Shown one piece after another: positions 1 to 5,935 of a stretch of DNA of 14,149 bases (the stretch's first letter is position 1; each line of letters starts with the position of its first letter). The stretch spans positions 1 through 14,149 of the forward strand of contig BNUH01000071.1 of NCBI GenBank assembly GCA_025997215.1. The letters run 5' to 3'. The notes under the pieces are model-generated. The model did no database searches, had not been told where the DNA came from, and worked only from the letters and a program-made list of their open reading frames with translations. The stretch comes from Clostridia bacterium (GTDB lineage Bacteria > Bacillota_A > Clostridia > Christensenellales > Aristaeellaceae). The translations under genes and the position numbers were made by a program.

Positions 1-109
1 CAAGCAATTCTCGCATCTGCATCTTCATCTCGTTAAGGTTGCGGACTATCTCCTTTGCGTGCCCCCATTTATACAGAATGCGGCGTACCTGTTCGACACT
101 CGCTTGCAC
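1..109 (-). CDS. Small phage protein, N-terminal part (runs off window)
   Basis: Thirty-six codons are visible, beginning VQASVEQVRRILYKWGHAKE and continuing as a charged, probably helical segment to the window edge. I chose the GTG at 109 because a GGAGG lies six bases upstream; the ATG at 114 is in a frame that stops after about 22 codons. Composition and position at the end of a minus-strand phage early block suggest a small regulatory or structural phage protein, but I do not recognise the family. A perfect palindrome TACAATTGTA lies upstream (about 139-148) and could be an operator. No convincing -35/-10 pair was found before the gene. Confidence 0.6.
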   Translation of the reverse strand, partial: MQASVEQVRRILYKWGHAKEIVRNLNEMKMQMRELL

Positions 110-220
110 AGCATACCTCCATTGCGTCGGTCGTATATGTACAATTGTATAATCTTCAGTTTACCATAATACACGTGCTAGCGCAACAACTTTCCCGATT
201 GTGGCGAATCATTAATGAGT

Positions 221-248
221 AAAGAAAACCCCGGCCGTTTGGTCGGGG
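221..248 (-). terminator. Rho-independent terminator of the RelE-like/RHH module
   Basis: Read on the minus strand, an 8-bp stem (229-236 with 241-248, one G-T pair) closes a 4-base loop and is followed by a T-rich tract (TTTTCTTT). It sits 15 bases after the antitoxin stop, so it should end the toxin-antitoxin transcript. Confidence 0.75.
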
Positions 249-262
249 CATCGTTCCAAATT

Positions 263-526
263 TCATTGTGCTAGTTTATATAACAGATATTGATTCATTG
301 ATACGCCTTCTTCGCGGGCCTGTTCCGCTAGTTTCTGATGCAAACTTCGCGGTATACGTAATAAGACACGGCCATTCGGACGAGTAATATGGGTCAGCGC
401 TTCATCGAGAGTAACGCTGTCCGCAGGATCAATTACGGCTGCATTTGCTATTGCTTGTCGTTCCCAATCATCTTCCGGCTCCGCCGTTGGCGCTGCTTTT
501 ATGCGTTCAAGCGCTTCGTTATTCAT
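263..526 (-). CDS. Ribbon-helix-helix antitoxin of a toxin-first module
   Basis: An 87-residue protein with an acidic N-terminal half and a C-terminal ribbon-helix-helix segment (about residues 52-87: GRVLLRIPRSLHQKLAEQAR, then VSMNQYLLYKL). This fits an antitoxin whose C-terminus binds DNA like Arc/HicB-type RHH domains and whose N-terminal region may wrap the toxin. Its ATG overlaps the toxin stop as ATGA, with AGGAGG inside the end of the toxin gene, so the two are translationally coupled. Expected role: neutralise the RelE-like toxin and repress the shared promoter at 805-833. Toxin-antitoxin assignment is inference from fold-like motifs and gene arrangement. Confidence 0.75.
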   Translation of the reverse strand: MNNEALERIKAAPTAEPEDDWERQAIANAAVIDPADSVTLDEALTHITRPNGRVLLRIPRSLHQKLAEQAREEGVSMNQYLLYKLAQ

Positions 527-777
527 TGCGATAACCTCCTATACTTTATGTTAGTCCGAGTCGCTGCATCGGTTACTGTTATCGTCTCGCTGTCTAAGTG
601 GAATATAAGACGATATTGGCCGAATTTATAACGATATATGTTTTCTGTTCCCGACAAACGTACTATATCGCCTTGGCCTTCCCAAATATCATTGAGACAT
701 TTGGCGAACATATCCAGCCTATCGCGCGGTTGCCTCAGAATAAACTTCAGCGCAGGTTTTGTTACCAGCATCTCCAT
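523..777 (-). CDS. RelE/ParE-superfamily toxin
   Basis: An 84-residue basic protein with the usual RelE/ParE pattern: N-terminal helices (residues 1-35), a GDIVRLSG turn, then the beta strands YRYKFGQYRLIFHLD and TITVTDAATRTNIKY. RelE members cleave ribosome-bound mRNA and ParE members poison gyrase; the sequence alone does not settle which. A strong AAGGAGG lies seven bases before the ATG. The gene is first in the operon, the reverse of relBE order and like higBA or brnTA. It does not show the BrnT N-terminal signature. Regulation is probably by the RHH partner at the promoter just upstream. Confidence 0.75.
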   Translation of the reverse strand: MEMLVTKPALKFILRQPRDRLDMFAKCLNDIWEGQGDIVRLSGTENIYRYKFGQYRLIFHLDSETITVTDAATRTNIKYRRLSQ

Positions 778-804
778 GTTAATGCCTCCTTCTCCGCTGC
801 AGCA

Positions 805-833
805 ATAATATCATATGCGATATCATTCGTCAA
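805..833 (-). promoter_or_regulatory. Sigma-A promoter with operator-like repeats for the toxin-antitoxin pair
   Basis: On the minus strand TTGACG (828-833) and TATTAT (805-810) are separated by exactly 17 bases. The spacer contains two direct copies of ATGATAT 12 bases apart and overlapping palindromes (GATATC, CATATG), the kind of layout an RHH antitoxin binds. Transcription should start near 798, about 20 bases before the toxin ATG. Confidence 0.7.
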
Positions 834-858
834 TATGCATAATCTTATGCTGCTGCGG

Positions 859-1071
859 TCAACTGCAGCTGGGTGCCTTGCGCTTAGGCGCCCAGTGGGT
901 AACGGTGCCGATCAGTTCTGCTGGGTATCCGAGACCGCTGTACCAACCATGTTCGGTTAGGTATCCATCGCGAACCATCACGCAATCGTATACTATGTCT
1001 ACCATTTCGCCGTGTTCGGGCTTAGTCAGTTGCGGCTTATTTGGTATCCAGAAGTTCTCTATTGCTGCCAT
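859..1071 (-). CDS. DUF551-like small phage protein
   Basis: A 70-residue protein starting MAAIENFWIPNKPQL. The pattern is an N-terminal W-I-P motif, a central hydrophobic strand with glycines (residues 24-50), and a C-terminal VTHWAPKRK. This matches the layout of DUF551 proteins, which are common in phages and have unknown function. I chose the internal ATG at 1071 over one at 1134 because it has GGGAGAGGG about eight bases upstream and removes a 28-base overlap with the upstream gene. It is the last gene of the minus-strand block before the toxin-antitoxin promoter. The family call is moderate; the gene itself is likely. Confidence 0.6.
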   Translation of the reverse strand: MAAIENFWIPNKPQLTKPEHGEMVDIVYDCVMVRDGYLTEHGWYSGLGYPAELIGTVTHWAPKRKAPSCS

Positions 1072-1106
1072 TCTTTTTCCCTCTCCCGTTCGAAAACGTT
1101 TTCCGT

Positions 1107-1625
1107 CTATGTAAACAGCCGCTCTTTGATACACCTTGCGGCGCGCTGGATTCGTCTGGTTGCACCGGGTTGGGACATACCTAAAATGCGTCCTACTTCA
1201 GTGTGATTATGCCCCTGAAGCCTCAATTCCATCGCGTTTATGTCTCCTGGATGCACGTTAGCCCGCATGCATATGTCAATAATATCGTCTGGCGTTAGCT
1301 GTGCACATATATCTTCCGGCAGTGGATCAGGCGATTCAATAAGGTCCATGAATGTAATTGTTTCATCATCGAGTGACAACGGCGCGTCCAGTGATACGGT
1401 AGGATGCCTTTTCTGTGTGCGAATGAGCGCCAATATTTCGTTATGGATGCACTTGCATGCGTAGGATGAAAATGTAATCTCTTTATCTGCATCATAAGTC
1501 AAGGCCGCCTTGCACAACGCAAAATAGCCGCCGGCTCTAGCATCGGCAAGTTCGATCGTGCATGCTCGTATAGCGTGCGAAAAATACTTGTGAATCGTTA
1601 GTCCGACTATGCCTGGCGATAGCAC
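1107..1625 (-). CDS. Phage sigma-70-like transcription factor (5' end uncertain)
   Basis: Residues 20-70 resemble sigma region 2: ADARAGGYFALCKAALTYDA, then ITFSSYACKCIHNEILALIR. Residues 125-172 form a region-4-like helix-turn-helix (LRLQGHNHTEVGRILGMSQP, then ATRRIQRAARCIKERLF). Proteins of this kind are thought to direct RNA polymerase to late phage promoters. The GTG at 1625 has only a weak AGGG upstream. The reading frame stays open back to 1736 without a good start, and a GTG/ATG at 1720/1717 with AGGAAAG upstream begins the same kind of sequence one frame away. Inserting one base near 1675-1680 would join the two into a longer N-terminus. The gene may therefore be frameshifted or misread there. 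Confidence 0.7.
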   Translation of the reverse strand: MLSPGIVGLTIHKYFSHAIRACTIELADARAGGYFALCKAALTYDADKEITFSSYACKCIHNEILALIRTQKRHPTVSLDAPLSLDDETITFMDLIESPDPLPEDICAQLTPDDIIDICMRANVHPGDINAMELRLQGHNHTEVGRILGMSQPGATRRIQRAARCIKERLFT

Positions 1626-1733
1626 GAAGCCCTGTGGCGTGAGTAATATATCGTAGGTCGGGATTTCCTTTTTAGGATCAAGAGGGGACAGATACGGAGA
1701 ACTGCAGCCATTAGCATCACGGCTGCTTTCCTG

Positions 1734-2168
1734 TCATTCTATATCCTCCGGTATGTCGTTCAGCATCATCCACCAATGCGCAGCGCGTAATCTATAGCTA
1801 ACTCCCGTACCAATTTCAACAAAATGTTCGCCACCCGCGTTATATCTACAAAGTATGCTGCTACATGTACCACCGAATAGTATGAACGCCTGGCCATCTG
1901 GTATATCCTCAGGCGCGGGCAATTCACTGTATGGACGCCAAAACATCGTAGGGGCTATCGGTTCATCCACCGCTTGCGGATACGGCTTGCCTTCGCCGCC
2001 GTTCAGGTAGTTGACGCGCCGTGCGGCTTCATCGGCGTCTGCGTGCTGGCTTTCCAAGTATAAAATGCAGCACTCATCCTCATTGACTTCACGGTGTACG
2101 TCATACCACGCGTCAACGCCCTCGAACGGTACTTCTTCTGGATCGTCTATCTCGTCTAGCGTCGTCAA
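1734..2168 (-). CDS. Uncharacterised phage protein with DUF551-like C-terminus
   Basis: A 144-residue acidic protein. The N-terminal half (1-70) is rich in Asp/Glu and ends in a helix, DADEAARRVNYLNGG. The C-terminal half has FWRPYSELPAPEDIPDGQAF, hydrophobic strands, and AAHWWMMLNDIP, an arrangement like the W-x-P ... HW-x-x-L layout of DUF551. If so, the block carries two DUF551-like proteins. The start used is TTG at 2168; the nearest GGAG is about 14 bases upstream, so the start is poorly supported and translation may depend on coupling with the overlapping upstream gene. No function can be assigned. Confidence 0.5.
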   Translation of the reverse strand: MTTLDEIDDPEEVPFEGVDAWYDVHREVNEDECCILYLESQHADADEAARRVNYLNGGEGKPYPQAVDEPIAPTMFWRPYSELPAPEDIPDGQAFILFGGTCSSILCRYNAGGEHFVEIGTGVSYRLRAAHWWMMLNDIPEDIE

Positions 2169-2304
2169 TGATCGTGTTGGAACTCCACAACCCCGGCGGC
2201 TGGCACTCGCGCTTCATAGCGCGGTATTCGACGCGCGACAACTCCAGCCGTGCGGCCTGGTCGATCAGCTCATACGCATACGATTCAGTTGTGATGCGCT
2301 GCAT
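2113..2304 (-). CDS. Small hypothetical protein, overlaps the next gene
   Basis: A 63-residue protein beginning MQRITTESYAYELIDQAARL. GGAGG lies seven bases before the ATG at 2304, a better start than the ATG at 2310. The first 45 residues look like a genuine helical phage protein; the last 20 (DDARRDRRSRRSTVRGR) are very basic and overlap the next gene by 56 bases, as if the reading frame has run past its original end. It may be truncated, or an indel may have separated it from the downstream gene. Function unknown. Confidence 0.5.
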   Translation of the reverse strand: MQRITTESYAYELIDQAARLELSRVEYRAMKRECQPPGLWSSNTIIDDARRDRRSRRSTVRGR

Positions 2305-2341
2305 TGTCATTCCTCCAATTCATTGTGATTCGTATGTTCCG

Positions 2342-2431
2342 TTACGCTATATCAGGTGCCATGAATCCGTATTCCGCCTGCGCAGTCAACTCGGCGGCGT
2401 GCGGTCTTGTAAGGATTGAGAGGGAGGGCAT
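2342..2431 (-). pseudogene. Possible C-terminal remnant or 29-codon ORF upstream of the minus block
   Basis: A short open frame ends at 2342 with protein-like composition (AAELTAQAEYGFMAPDIA). An ATG exists at 2431, but it lies exactly across the ribosome site and start of the plus-strand gene at 2432 and has no ribosome site of its own. I read it as the 3' end of a longer minus-strand gene cut off at the junction with the plus-strand block. Support is limited to composition and correct spacing to the next minus-strand gene. Confidence 0.3.
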
Positions 2432-2725
2432 ATGACGGTTATTGAGTATGCAAAACTAAAAGGCGAAACAGACCTGCAGTTCCTTGAAAAAATAGGCGAA
2501 ATATGGGGAGAGCTTTTGATGAAGTGGGGAGTATCAATCCCGTTCATTGAGCAGTATGCGCCGGACGATCTGTCGCGCCTGTTGTGGGCAAAAGAAGTAA
2601 CGGTAATGCCAGGCGGCGCGGCGGCGGTCTTATGGTTCCCGCATGACGACCCGATATACACAGCGTACCTGAGCCATATCGGGTGGGTAGACGCAAAGGA
2701 GAATCTGACAACTGATGCTAGTTGA
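2432..2725 (+). CDS. Hypothetical phage protein
   Basis: A 97-residue protein with a GAGGGAGGG ribosome site just upstream. The N-terminus (MTVIEYAKLKGETDLQFLEK) is helical, the middle has MPGGAAAVLWFPHDDPIYTA, and the tail is acidic. No family is recognised and no catalytic motif is visible. It is the first gene of the plus-strand block, facing away from the minus-strand block with only about ten bases between its ATG and the ribosome site, so no separate promoter is evident at the junction. It precedes the repeat-rich leader and may be transcribed together with the PP-loop/radical SAM genes. Confidence 0.6.
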   Translation: MTVIEYAKLKGETDLQFLEKIGEIWGELLMKWGVSIPFIEQYAPDDLSRLLWAKEVTVMPGGAAAVLWFPHDDPIYTAYLSHIGWVDAKENLTTDAS

Positions 2726-2742
2726 TTTTACAACTATTCATC

Positions 2743-2861
2743 CGAATTTCCCTTTTTTCAGGCAAAGGGAAATTCGAGATCGGACCAGCAAAAAACCTAT
2801 ATGCCGCGCGGGTTTTACAGTTCGAGCAAATTTCCCAATATGTAACGGAAAGGGAAATTCG
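2743..2861 (+). repeat. Leader with 13-bp inverted and direct repeats
   Basis: A 200-base gene-free stretch before the PAPS-reductase-like gene. Arms 2743-2755 and 2764-2776 are perfect 13-bp reverse complements around an 8-base loop. The right arm AAAGGGAAATTCG recurs exactly at 2849-2861. AATTTCCC at 2829-2836 can pair with 2852-2859 or with 2767-2774, and AAAACC (2792-2797) with GGTTTT (2811-2816). Mutually exclusive foldings are therefore possible. A 61-codon frame crosses it but has no ribosome site and looks incidental. It could be a cis-acting RNA, a protein-binding leader or a small miniature-transposon-like repeat. Confidence 0.6.
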
Positions 2862-2925
2862 GAGGGTGTTTTGAGATCAGGAGATAACAATATTTGGTAG
2901 TATAAGAGATACGAAAGGACACACT

Positions 2926-3786
2926 ATGCAACAGATGATGCTAGACGGCTCGACGCGCCAGCAAAGGCTGTACGATGACGCGATAAACCTATTGCGCATG
3001 ATGGAACCTCCGGAGGGTTACTATCTCGCTACATCATTCGGCAAGGATTCGATTGTCGTACATCGGCTGCTTGACGAGGCTGGCGTAAAGTATGACGCGC
3101 ATAACAGCCATACTACCGTTGATCCGCCTGAATTAGTGCAATTTGGGCGTAAACATTATCCGGACGTCGCAAGAGACTATCCTAAAAAAACTATGTGGAA
3201 GCTGATTGTTGACCATAATGTGCCTCCAACGCGTATTATGCGGTATTGCTGCAGTGAGCTAAAGGAGTTACATGGCAAAGGGCGGTTGAAAGTTATGGGC
3301 ATACGTGCCGCCGAATCGGTACGCCGCGCTCGGAATTGGGGTATTGTATCGGAGTATGGTGGAGATAGAAGGCGTATGTATGACAATGATGATATATCGC
3401 GTGCAATCCAGTCTTGCCAAATTACAGGCGAATGGGTTGTAAACCCTATATTCAGTTGGTCAGAGTCAGACGTGTGGGATTTTATCCGTGATCGTAATAT
3501 GCCTTATTGCGGATTGTACGATCAAGGTTTTACACGTTTAGGCTGTATAGGTTGTCCTATGGCAAGTTCAACTGAACGCGCAAGGCAGTTTGAACGCTAT
3601 CCGACTTATAGAACGGCGTATATCCACGCATTTGATCGAATGATTGCGACAGGTAAGACCCGTGCATGGAAAGATGGCGAGGATTGTTTTAGGTGGTGGA
3701 TACGGGATGCAAGAGCTAAAGAAAGGCCTATTGTCGGTCAAGTGGGGATCGAATTTGGAGATGAGGGGGAATCAGGTGATGAGTGA
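2926..3786 (+). CDS. PAPS-reductase-family PP-loop protein (phage type)
   Basis: A 286-residue protein preceded by AAAGGA seven bases before the ATG. The PP-loop ATP-pyrophosphatase motif SFGKDS is at 37-42. A second substrate-site segment, RYCCSELKE, is at 106-114, GIRAAES at 125-131, and NPIFSWSESDVWDFI at about 173-187. C207 and C210 (GCIGCPM), with C108/C109, could bind a metal or Fe-S cluster. Family members activate a substrate with ATP. Besides sulfate assimilation, the superfamily contains tRNA thiolases and DndC of DNA phosphorothioation. No sulfate genes lie nearby; it overlaps a mini-ORF and is followed by a radical SAM gene, so nucleic-acid or small-molecule modification is more plausible. 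The substrate is unknown. Confidence 0.85.
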   Translation: MQQMMLDGSTRQQRLYDDAINLLRMMEPPEGYYLATSFGKDSIVVHRLLDEAGVKYDAHNSHTTVDPPELVQFGRKHYPDVARDYPKKTMWKLIVDHNVPPTRIMRYCCSELKELHGKGRLKVMGIRAAESVRRARNWGIVSEYGGDRRRMYDNDDISRAIQSCQITGEWVVNPIFSWSESDVWDFIRDRNMPYCGLYDQGFTRLGCIGCPMASSTERARQFERYPTYRTAYIHAFDRMIATGKTRAWKDGEDCFRWWIRDARAKERPIVGQVGIEFGDEGESGDE

Positions 3787-3832
3787 AGTATCGCAGGGAA
3801 CCATCAACCGCGCGTTGCCGAGGGATAAATGA
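3779..3832 (+). CDS. 17-codon ORF resembling the start of the downstream zinc-ribbon gene
   Basis: Encodes MSEVSQGTINRALPRDK. It matches the first residues of the gene at 4652 (MPDITQDIINRALLGD), including the DNA stretch TCAACCGCGCG, but stops where the zinc ribbon should follow. It overlaps the PP-loop gene by eight bases, has GAGGGGG nine bases upstream, and its TGA overlaps the radical SAM ATG as ATGA. It is either the stub of a deleted Lar-like paralogue or a retained coupling peptide that delivers ribosomes to the radical SAM start. Confidence 0.55.
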   Translation: MSEVSQGTINRALPRDK

Positions 3833-4659
3833 AACACATAGCACGCGTTTTTCCGCGCCGTACATCCATGACACTGTGCGATGACCTTGTTTGGATCAAC
3901 TGCCCGCCGCCGATGCTTATACTGCCGGAAATCGACGAAGTACATGTTTCAGTCGCCTTTACGTGGGATATTCCGGCGGCAGAACGTTTAGCGGAAATGT
4001 GGCGTGTGGTCGGCGTTCCAGTTAAGGTCAGCGGCCCCGCATATAGCGAGCGCGGAGGCGATTTTACAGCAGGTCAGTATATCAAACAAGGCATGGTCAT
4101 TACATCACGAGGATGCCCCAACAACTGTTGGTTCTGTGTAGTTCCCAAACGAGAAGGGGTGTTGCGCGAGTTGCCGATAGTTAATGGTTACAACGTGCTG
4201 GATGACAACCTACTAGCATGTAGCGACGCGCATATTAGTTCGGTATTTGAGATGCTATCACAGCAAGCCGAACGCCCGATATTTTCCGGGGGATTGGAAC
4301 CGCGACGACTGAAACCATGGCATGTGGATTTATTACGCAAGGCACGAACGCGCCGCTTGTATTGCGCATACGACACGCCTGATGATTACGAGCCGTTATG
4401 CGAAGCGGGGAAACTACTAGCGCAAGGTGGAATACCGCGATCACATCATGTCGCCGCTTGCTATGTGCTAATCGGATATAGGGGTGATGCATTTGATAGA
4501 GCAGAATCCCGCCTACGTGCAGCATGGGATGCTGGGTTTGTGCCTTACGCTATGCTATATCGGGATGCGATCGGACAAAGGGACGCTGAATGGGCTAGAT
4601 TTCAGAGGCACTGGATACGACCGGAAATTGTTATGAGGGAGGTTATACAGTATGCCTGA
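3829..4659 (+). CDS. Radical SAM protein
   Basis: A 276-residue protein with the Fe4S4-binding CX3CX2C motif at C96, C100 and C103 (ITSRGCPNNCWFC). The N-terminal 80 residues (VHVSVAFTWDIPAAERLAEM, then PAYSERGGDF) look like the Rossmann-like domain that precedes the core in B12-binding-type radical SAM proteins, without the cobalamin DxHxxG motif. The core continues through REL, DDNLLACS, FSGGLEPR and YVLIGYRG. Such enzymes cleave S-adenosylmethionine to a radical that modifies a substrate; the substrate here is unknown. The start overlaps the mini-ORF as ATGA and the end overlaps the zinc-ribbon gene by eight bases, implying one operon with the PP-loop gene. Confidence 0.85.
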   Translation: MKHIARVFPRRTSMTLCDDLVWINCPPPMLILPEIDEVHVSVAFTWDIPAAERLAEMWRVVGVPVKVSGPAYSERGGDFTAGQYIKQGMVITSRGCPNNCWFCVVPKREGVLRELPIVNGYNVLDDNLLACSDAHISSVFEMLSQQAERPIFSGGLEPRRLKPWHVDLLRKARTRRLYCAYDTPDDYEPLCEAGKLLAQGGIPRSHHVAACYVLIGYRGDAFDRAESRLRAAWDAGFVPYAMLYRDAIGQRDAEWARFQRHWIRPEIVMREVIQYA

Positions 4660-4963
4660 TATTACGCAAGATATCATCAACCGCGCGCTGCTGGGCGATC
4701 CGGAGGCGGCGAAGGAATGTACGGATGCAGATGTGGTGCTGCCTTGTCCGTTGTGCGGAGGAGATGCTGTAATCACAGCTGGTTTCGTACACAACGAAAA
4801 GTGCGTGTATTGTGCTGAATGCGGGCGAACATATGCGTTTGGCAAAGACGAATCAGCTGCCCTTGCGCTATATAACAAGCGGTATAACCTCCGCACCGCC
4901 GCCAAGGAGCTTTACGCGCCAAAACACATTGATTGCTTCGGACGAAATCCGGAGACAAACTAG
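4652..4963 (+). CDS. Lar-like zinc-ribbon protein
   Basis: A 103-residue protein. Residues 1-25 (DIINRALLGDPEAAKECTDA) form a leader helix typical of clostridial phage proteins. Two CxxC knuckles follow, C32-C35 (CPLCGG) and C54-C57 (CAECGR), then KDESAALALYNKR, the W/L-x-x-x-x-N-x-R ending of the Lar (restriction alleviation) ribbon. Lar of Rac prophage moderates host type I restriction, but most family members are untested. GGGAGG lies nine bases upstream, inside the radical SAM gene. About 25 residues after the ribbon are unusual and may come from readthrough into rearranged DNA. Coupling to a PP-loop and a radical SAM gene suggests a substrate-recognition or counter-defence role. Confidence 0.7.
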   Translation: MPDITQDIINRALLGDPEAAKECTDADVVLPCPLCGGDAVITAGFVHNEKCVYCAECGRTYAFGKDESAALALYNKRYNLRTAAKELYAPKHIDCFGRNPETN

Positions 4964-5018
4964 AAACGCCGTTATGCTGTACTTGAATACCCTACAAAGG
5001 CAACTGGAAGGGATACAT

Positions 5019-5587
5019 ATGCGCGTACAACCGATACGGGATATTGGTAAACTGAACGAGATCGAATCACGGTTGCAAGGCATGGCTTCGCCGCGCGGGA
5101 AGCGGATGTTCTTTATGTTCGAGTTAGGAATATACTTGTCGCGCCGTATATCGGACATTCTGCCATTGCGCGTGAAAGACTTGCGCGGAAAAGATACGAT
5201 AACTATAAAGAAAAGAAAACCAATAAGTATATAGAACTATCTATACCCACGCATCTACAGCGCACGCTCAAACGCCAGTTTGAGGGTATGGAGGATAATA
5301 CTTATATCTTAGAAAGCAGATGCAGGAAGGGCGACGGCGCGCGTAAACCCATAACGCGCAAGACTGCTTATAACGACATGAAGTATCTGGCGAAAGAATT
5401 AGGCGTGACATACAACGTTGGCACGCATACCCTACGCAAGACATTTGGTTATCACTATTATCAAAGGACACATGATATTGGAATGCTTATGGTACTATTC
5501 AATCATGCTAACGAAGGCATAACAAAGCGGTATATCGGTCTGGAACAAGACGAGATCAGGAAGGCTTTACGGGAATTCAAATTCTAA
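5019..5587 (+). pseudogene. Tyrosine recombinase / phage integrase, frameshifted
   Basis: A compact XerC/D-like integrase of about 189 residues, split by a one-base loss near 5203-5212 in an A-rich tract. The first part (from ATG 5019, AAGGGA six bases upstream) carries the first catalytic Arg, GIYLSRRISDILPLRVKDL. The second frame, up to 5587, carries box II HTLRKTFGYH, the second His position (FNHANEGITKRYIG) and the likely nucleophilic Tyr. The frame break falls at the expected KEKKTNKYIEL-type beta strand, and adding one G restores it. It would mediate site-specific recombination if intact. A programmed shift is not well supported because the tract does not allow clean re-pairing. Confidence 0.8.
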
Positions 5588-5605
5588 AGAAAGCGGTGAA
5601 TTGAA

Positions 5606-5908
5606 ATGGCTGAAAGAAAGCTGGCGGCGATGCACGAGAGATTTGGGAAGGTGTATGGCCGTAGGTGCAAAGATTGCTATCATCTAGCACGACGGACGCA
5701 TCAACGAGCGTATTACAAATGCACATTGTACGGCGAAAGCGCGTCCATATCAACGGATTGGCGTATCAATGACACCGCGTGTGGTATGTTTAATAAGACT
5801 GTCCCCAAATACTGGATACCAATTATAAAGCAGATCGAGCGAGATAAGGCAAGCGATGAACCTATCAAAGGGCAAATTACCTTTGACCAATTTGACATAA
5901 GGGTATAG
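5606..5908 (+). CDS. Cysteine-motif phage protein of unknown function
   Basis: A 100-residue protein with four cysteines spaced as a possible metal site: C21-x2-C24, C39 and C59 (CKDC, KCTLYGESASISTDWR, TACGMFNK). The STDWR...ACGMFNK arrangement recurs in small proteins of clostridial phages, usually near DNA-metabolism genes, with no known activity. The start has a modest GGTG seven bases upstream, directly after the integrase. The 3' end contains the -35 of the next promoter. Confidence 0.65.
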   Translation: MAERKLAAMHERFGKVYGRRCKDCYHLARRTHQRAYYKCTLYGESASISTDWRINDTACGMFNKTVPKYWIPIIKQIERDKASDEPIKGQITFDQFDIRV

Positions 5909-5920
5909 CTATGCTAGAAT
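5892..5920 (+). promoter_or_regulatory. Strong sigma-A promoter for the Rpn nuclease gene
   Basis: TTGACA (5892-5897), a 17-base spacer and TAGAAT (5915-5920), with an upstream TGC that makes it an extended -10. It lies across the end of the previous gene. Predicted transcription start is about 5927, only some nine bases before the favoured ATG. Confidence 0.75.
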
Positions 5921-5935
5921 AGTGGTGTGAATGAT

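Noticed and set aside
1608..1720. Separate 37-codon hydrophobic ORF upstream of the sigma-like gene
   Set aside because: It has a possible start, but it is better explained as the original N-terminus of the sigma-like gene shifted by one base.
2715..2900. 61-codon plus-strand frame across the repeat-rich leader
   Set aside because: It has no ribosome site; its residues follow the inverted repeats, so the DNA structure explains it better than a protein does.
4936..4954. Small hairpin before the integrase as an attachment site
   Set aside because: A 7-bp stem inside coding sequence without a second copy or flanking arm-type repeats is not enough to call an att site.
2926..4963. Queuosine/archaeosine-type DNA modification genes (QueC/QueE)
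   Set aside because: The PP-loop protein has the PAPS-reductase pattern, the radical SAM motif is a standard CX3CX2C with a different N-terminal domain, and there is no QueD or FolE partner.
5190..5240. Programmed -1 frameshifting in the integrase
   Set aside because: The A-rich tract does not give a heptamer in which both tRNAs can re-pair, and no downstream structure was seen; a simple one-base loss fits.
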